Shown one piece after another: positions 12,888 through 12,987 of a stretch of DNA of 12,987 bases. How positions within the stretch are numbered: position 1 is the stretch's first letter; every line of letters begins with the position of its first letter. The notes beneath the pieces were generated by a model. That model had not been told where the DNA came from. It was given only the letters and a program-made list of their open reading frames with translations, and did no database searches. The stretch lies in contig DAOTXK010000172.1 in NCBI GenBank assembly GCA_034435395.1, forward strand, positions 1 through 12,987, read 5' to 3'. The position numbers and the translations under genes are program-made. The stretch comes from DAOTXK01 sp034435395. GTDB taxonomy: Bacteria; Chloroflexota; Anaerolineae; Aggregatilineales; Ch27.

Positions 12888-12987
12888 GTGACCGACTGGC
12901 AGGCCCTCACGCCCACCGCCGCTGACTGGGACGCGTTCGTGGCTGCCCACCCCCAGGGGCACATCTTACAAACGCCCCCCTGGGGGG
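12888..12987 (+). CDS. Partial gene, probably FemAB/FemX-family aminoacyltransferase
   Basis: Only the first 33 codons are in the window; the frame is open to the edge. The GTG start has GGGGAGAG (12871-12878) nine bases upstream. The translated start includes WDAFVAAHPQGHILQTPPWG, which resembles the N-terminus of FemAB/FemX-like proteins (GNAT fold, often annotated as peptidoglycan bridge or lipid II:glycine glycyltransferases), with the typical W-D-x-F, H-P-x-G-x-x-L-Q and W-G pattern. It is divergent from nuoA and so not part of the respiratory operon. With so few residues the family is likely but not proven, and the substrate cannot be given. Confidence 0.6.
   Translation, partial: MTDWQALTPTAADWDAFVAAHPQGHILQTPPWG

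Noticed and set aside
12764..12964. Small minus-strand open frame at the right end.
   Set aside because: It runs opposite the start of the FemAB-like gene, has no SD or family pattern, and overlaps that gene's promoter region.

Overview
The window is GC-rich bacterial chromosomal DNA. It is a tightly packed block of energy-conservation genes, nearly all on the minus strand. Transcription runs right to left: nuoA, nuoH, nuoJ, nuoK, nuoL, nuoM, a second nuoM, nuoN, then an AtpZ/AtpI-like gene, atpB, atpE, and a gene fusing the b subunit to the C-terminal part of delta. The start of one plus-strand gene, probably of the FemAB/FemX family, lies at the right edge. The style of the proteins suggests a Chloroflexota-type bacterium: two NuoM copies, a small two-helix AtpZ/AtpI protein, and an ATP synthase a subunit with a long insert. 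This placement is an inference from recollection, not from a search.

Right to left: 12888-12987 is the 5' end of the FemAB-like gene. The 346-base divergent spacer (12542-12887) holds a good sigma70-type promoter for nuoA (TTGTCA, 17-base spacer, TATACT with an upstream TG) and a -10-like box for the other gene. NuoA is followed by a strong hairpin with a T-tract that looks like an intrinsic terminator or attenuator. Then comes the run nuoH-J-K-L-M1-M2-N, with gaps of 1 to 37 bases and a Shine-Dalgarno (SD) sequence before nearly every start. After nuoN there is a weak terminator-like hairpin and a -10-like box, so the atp genes are probably a separate, co-oriented operon. That operon runs past the left edge of the window.

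The eight Nuo proteins make only the membrane arm of complex I. The peripheral-arm subunits NuoB, C, D and I, and E, F and G, are absent here and must be encoded elsewhere if a full complex is made. NuoL carries a lengthened C-terminal lateral helix that looks like a tandem duplication of 26 residues. A second NuoM is encoded beside the first. Together these fit the reported '2M' complex I type, in which a fourth antiporter-like subunit is added and the lateral helix is longer. The second NuoM lacks the usual lysine of TM7. The proton-motive force would be used by the adjacent F-type ATP synthase.

The ATP synthase genes have their own oddities. The b subunit is fused to only the C-terminal domain of delta. 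Subunit a has an insert of about 135 residues rich in Ala/Glu/Gly, with four Cys and six His. A related non-coding element of about 66-71 bases, containing a hairpin, follows the stop codons of both atpB and the atpF-type gene. No tRNA, rRNA, CRISPR array or insertion sequence was seen.
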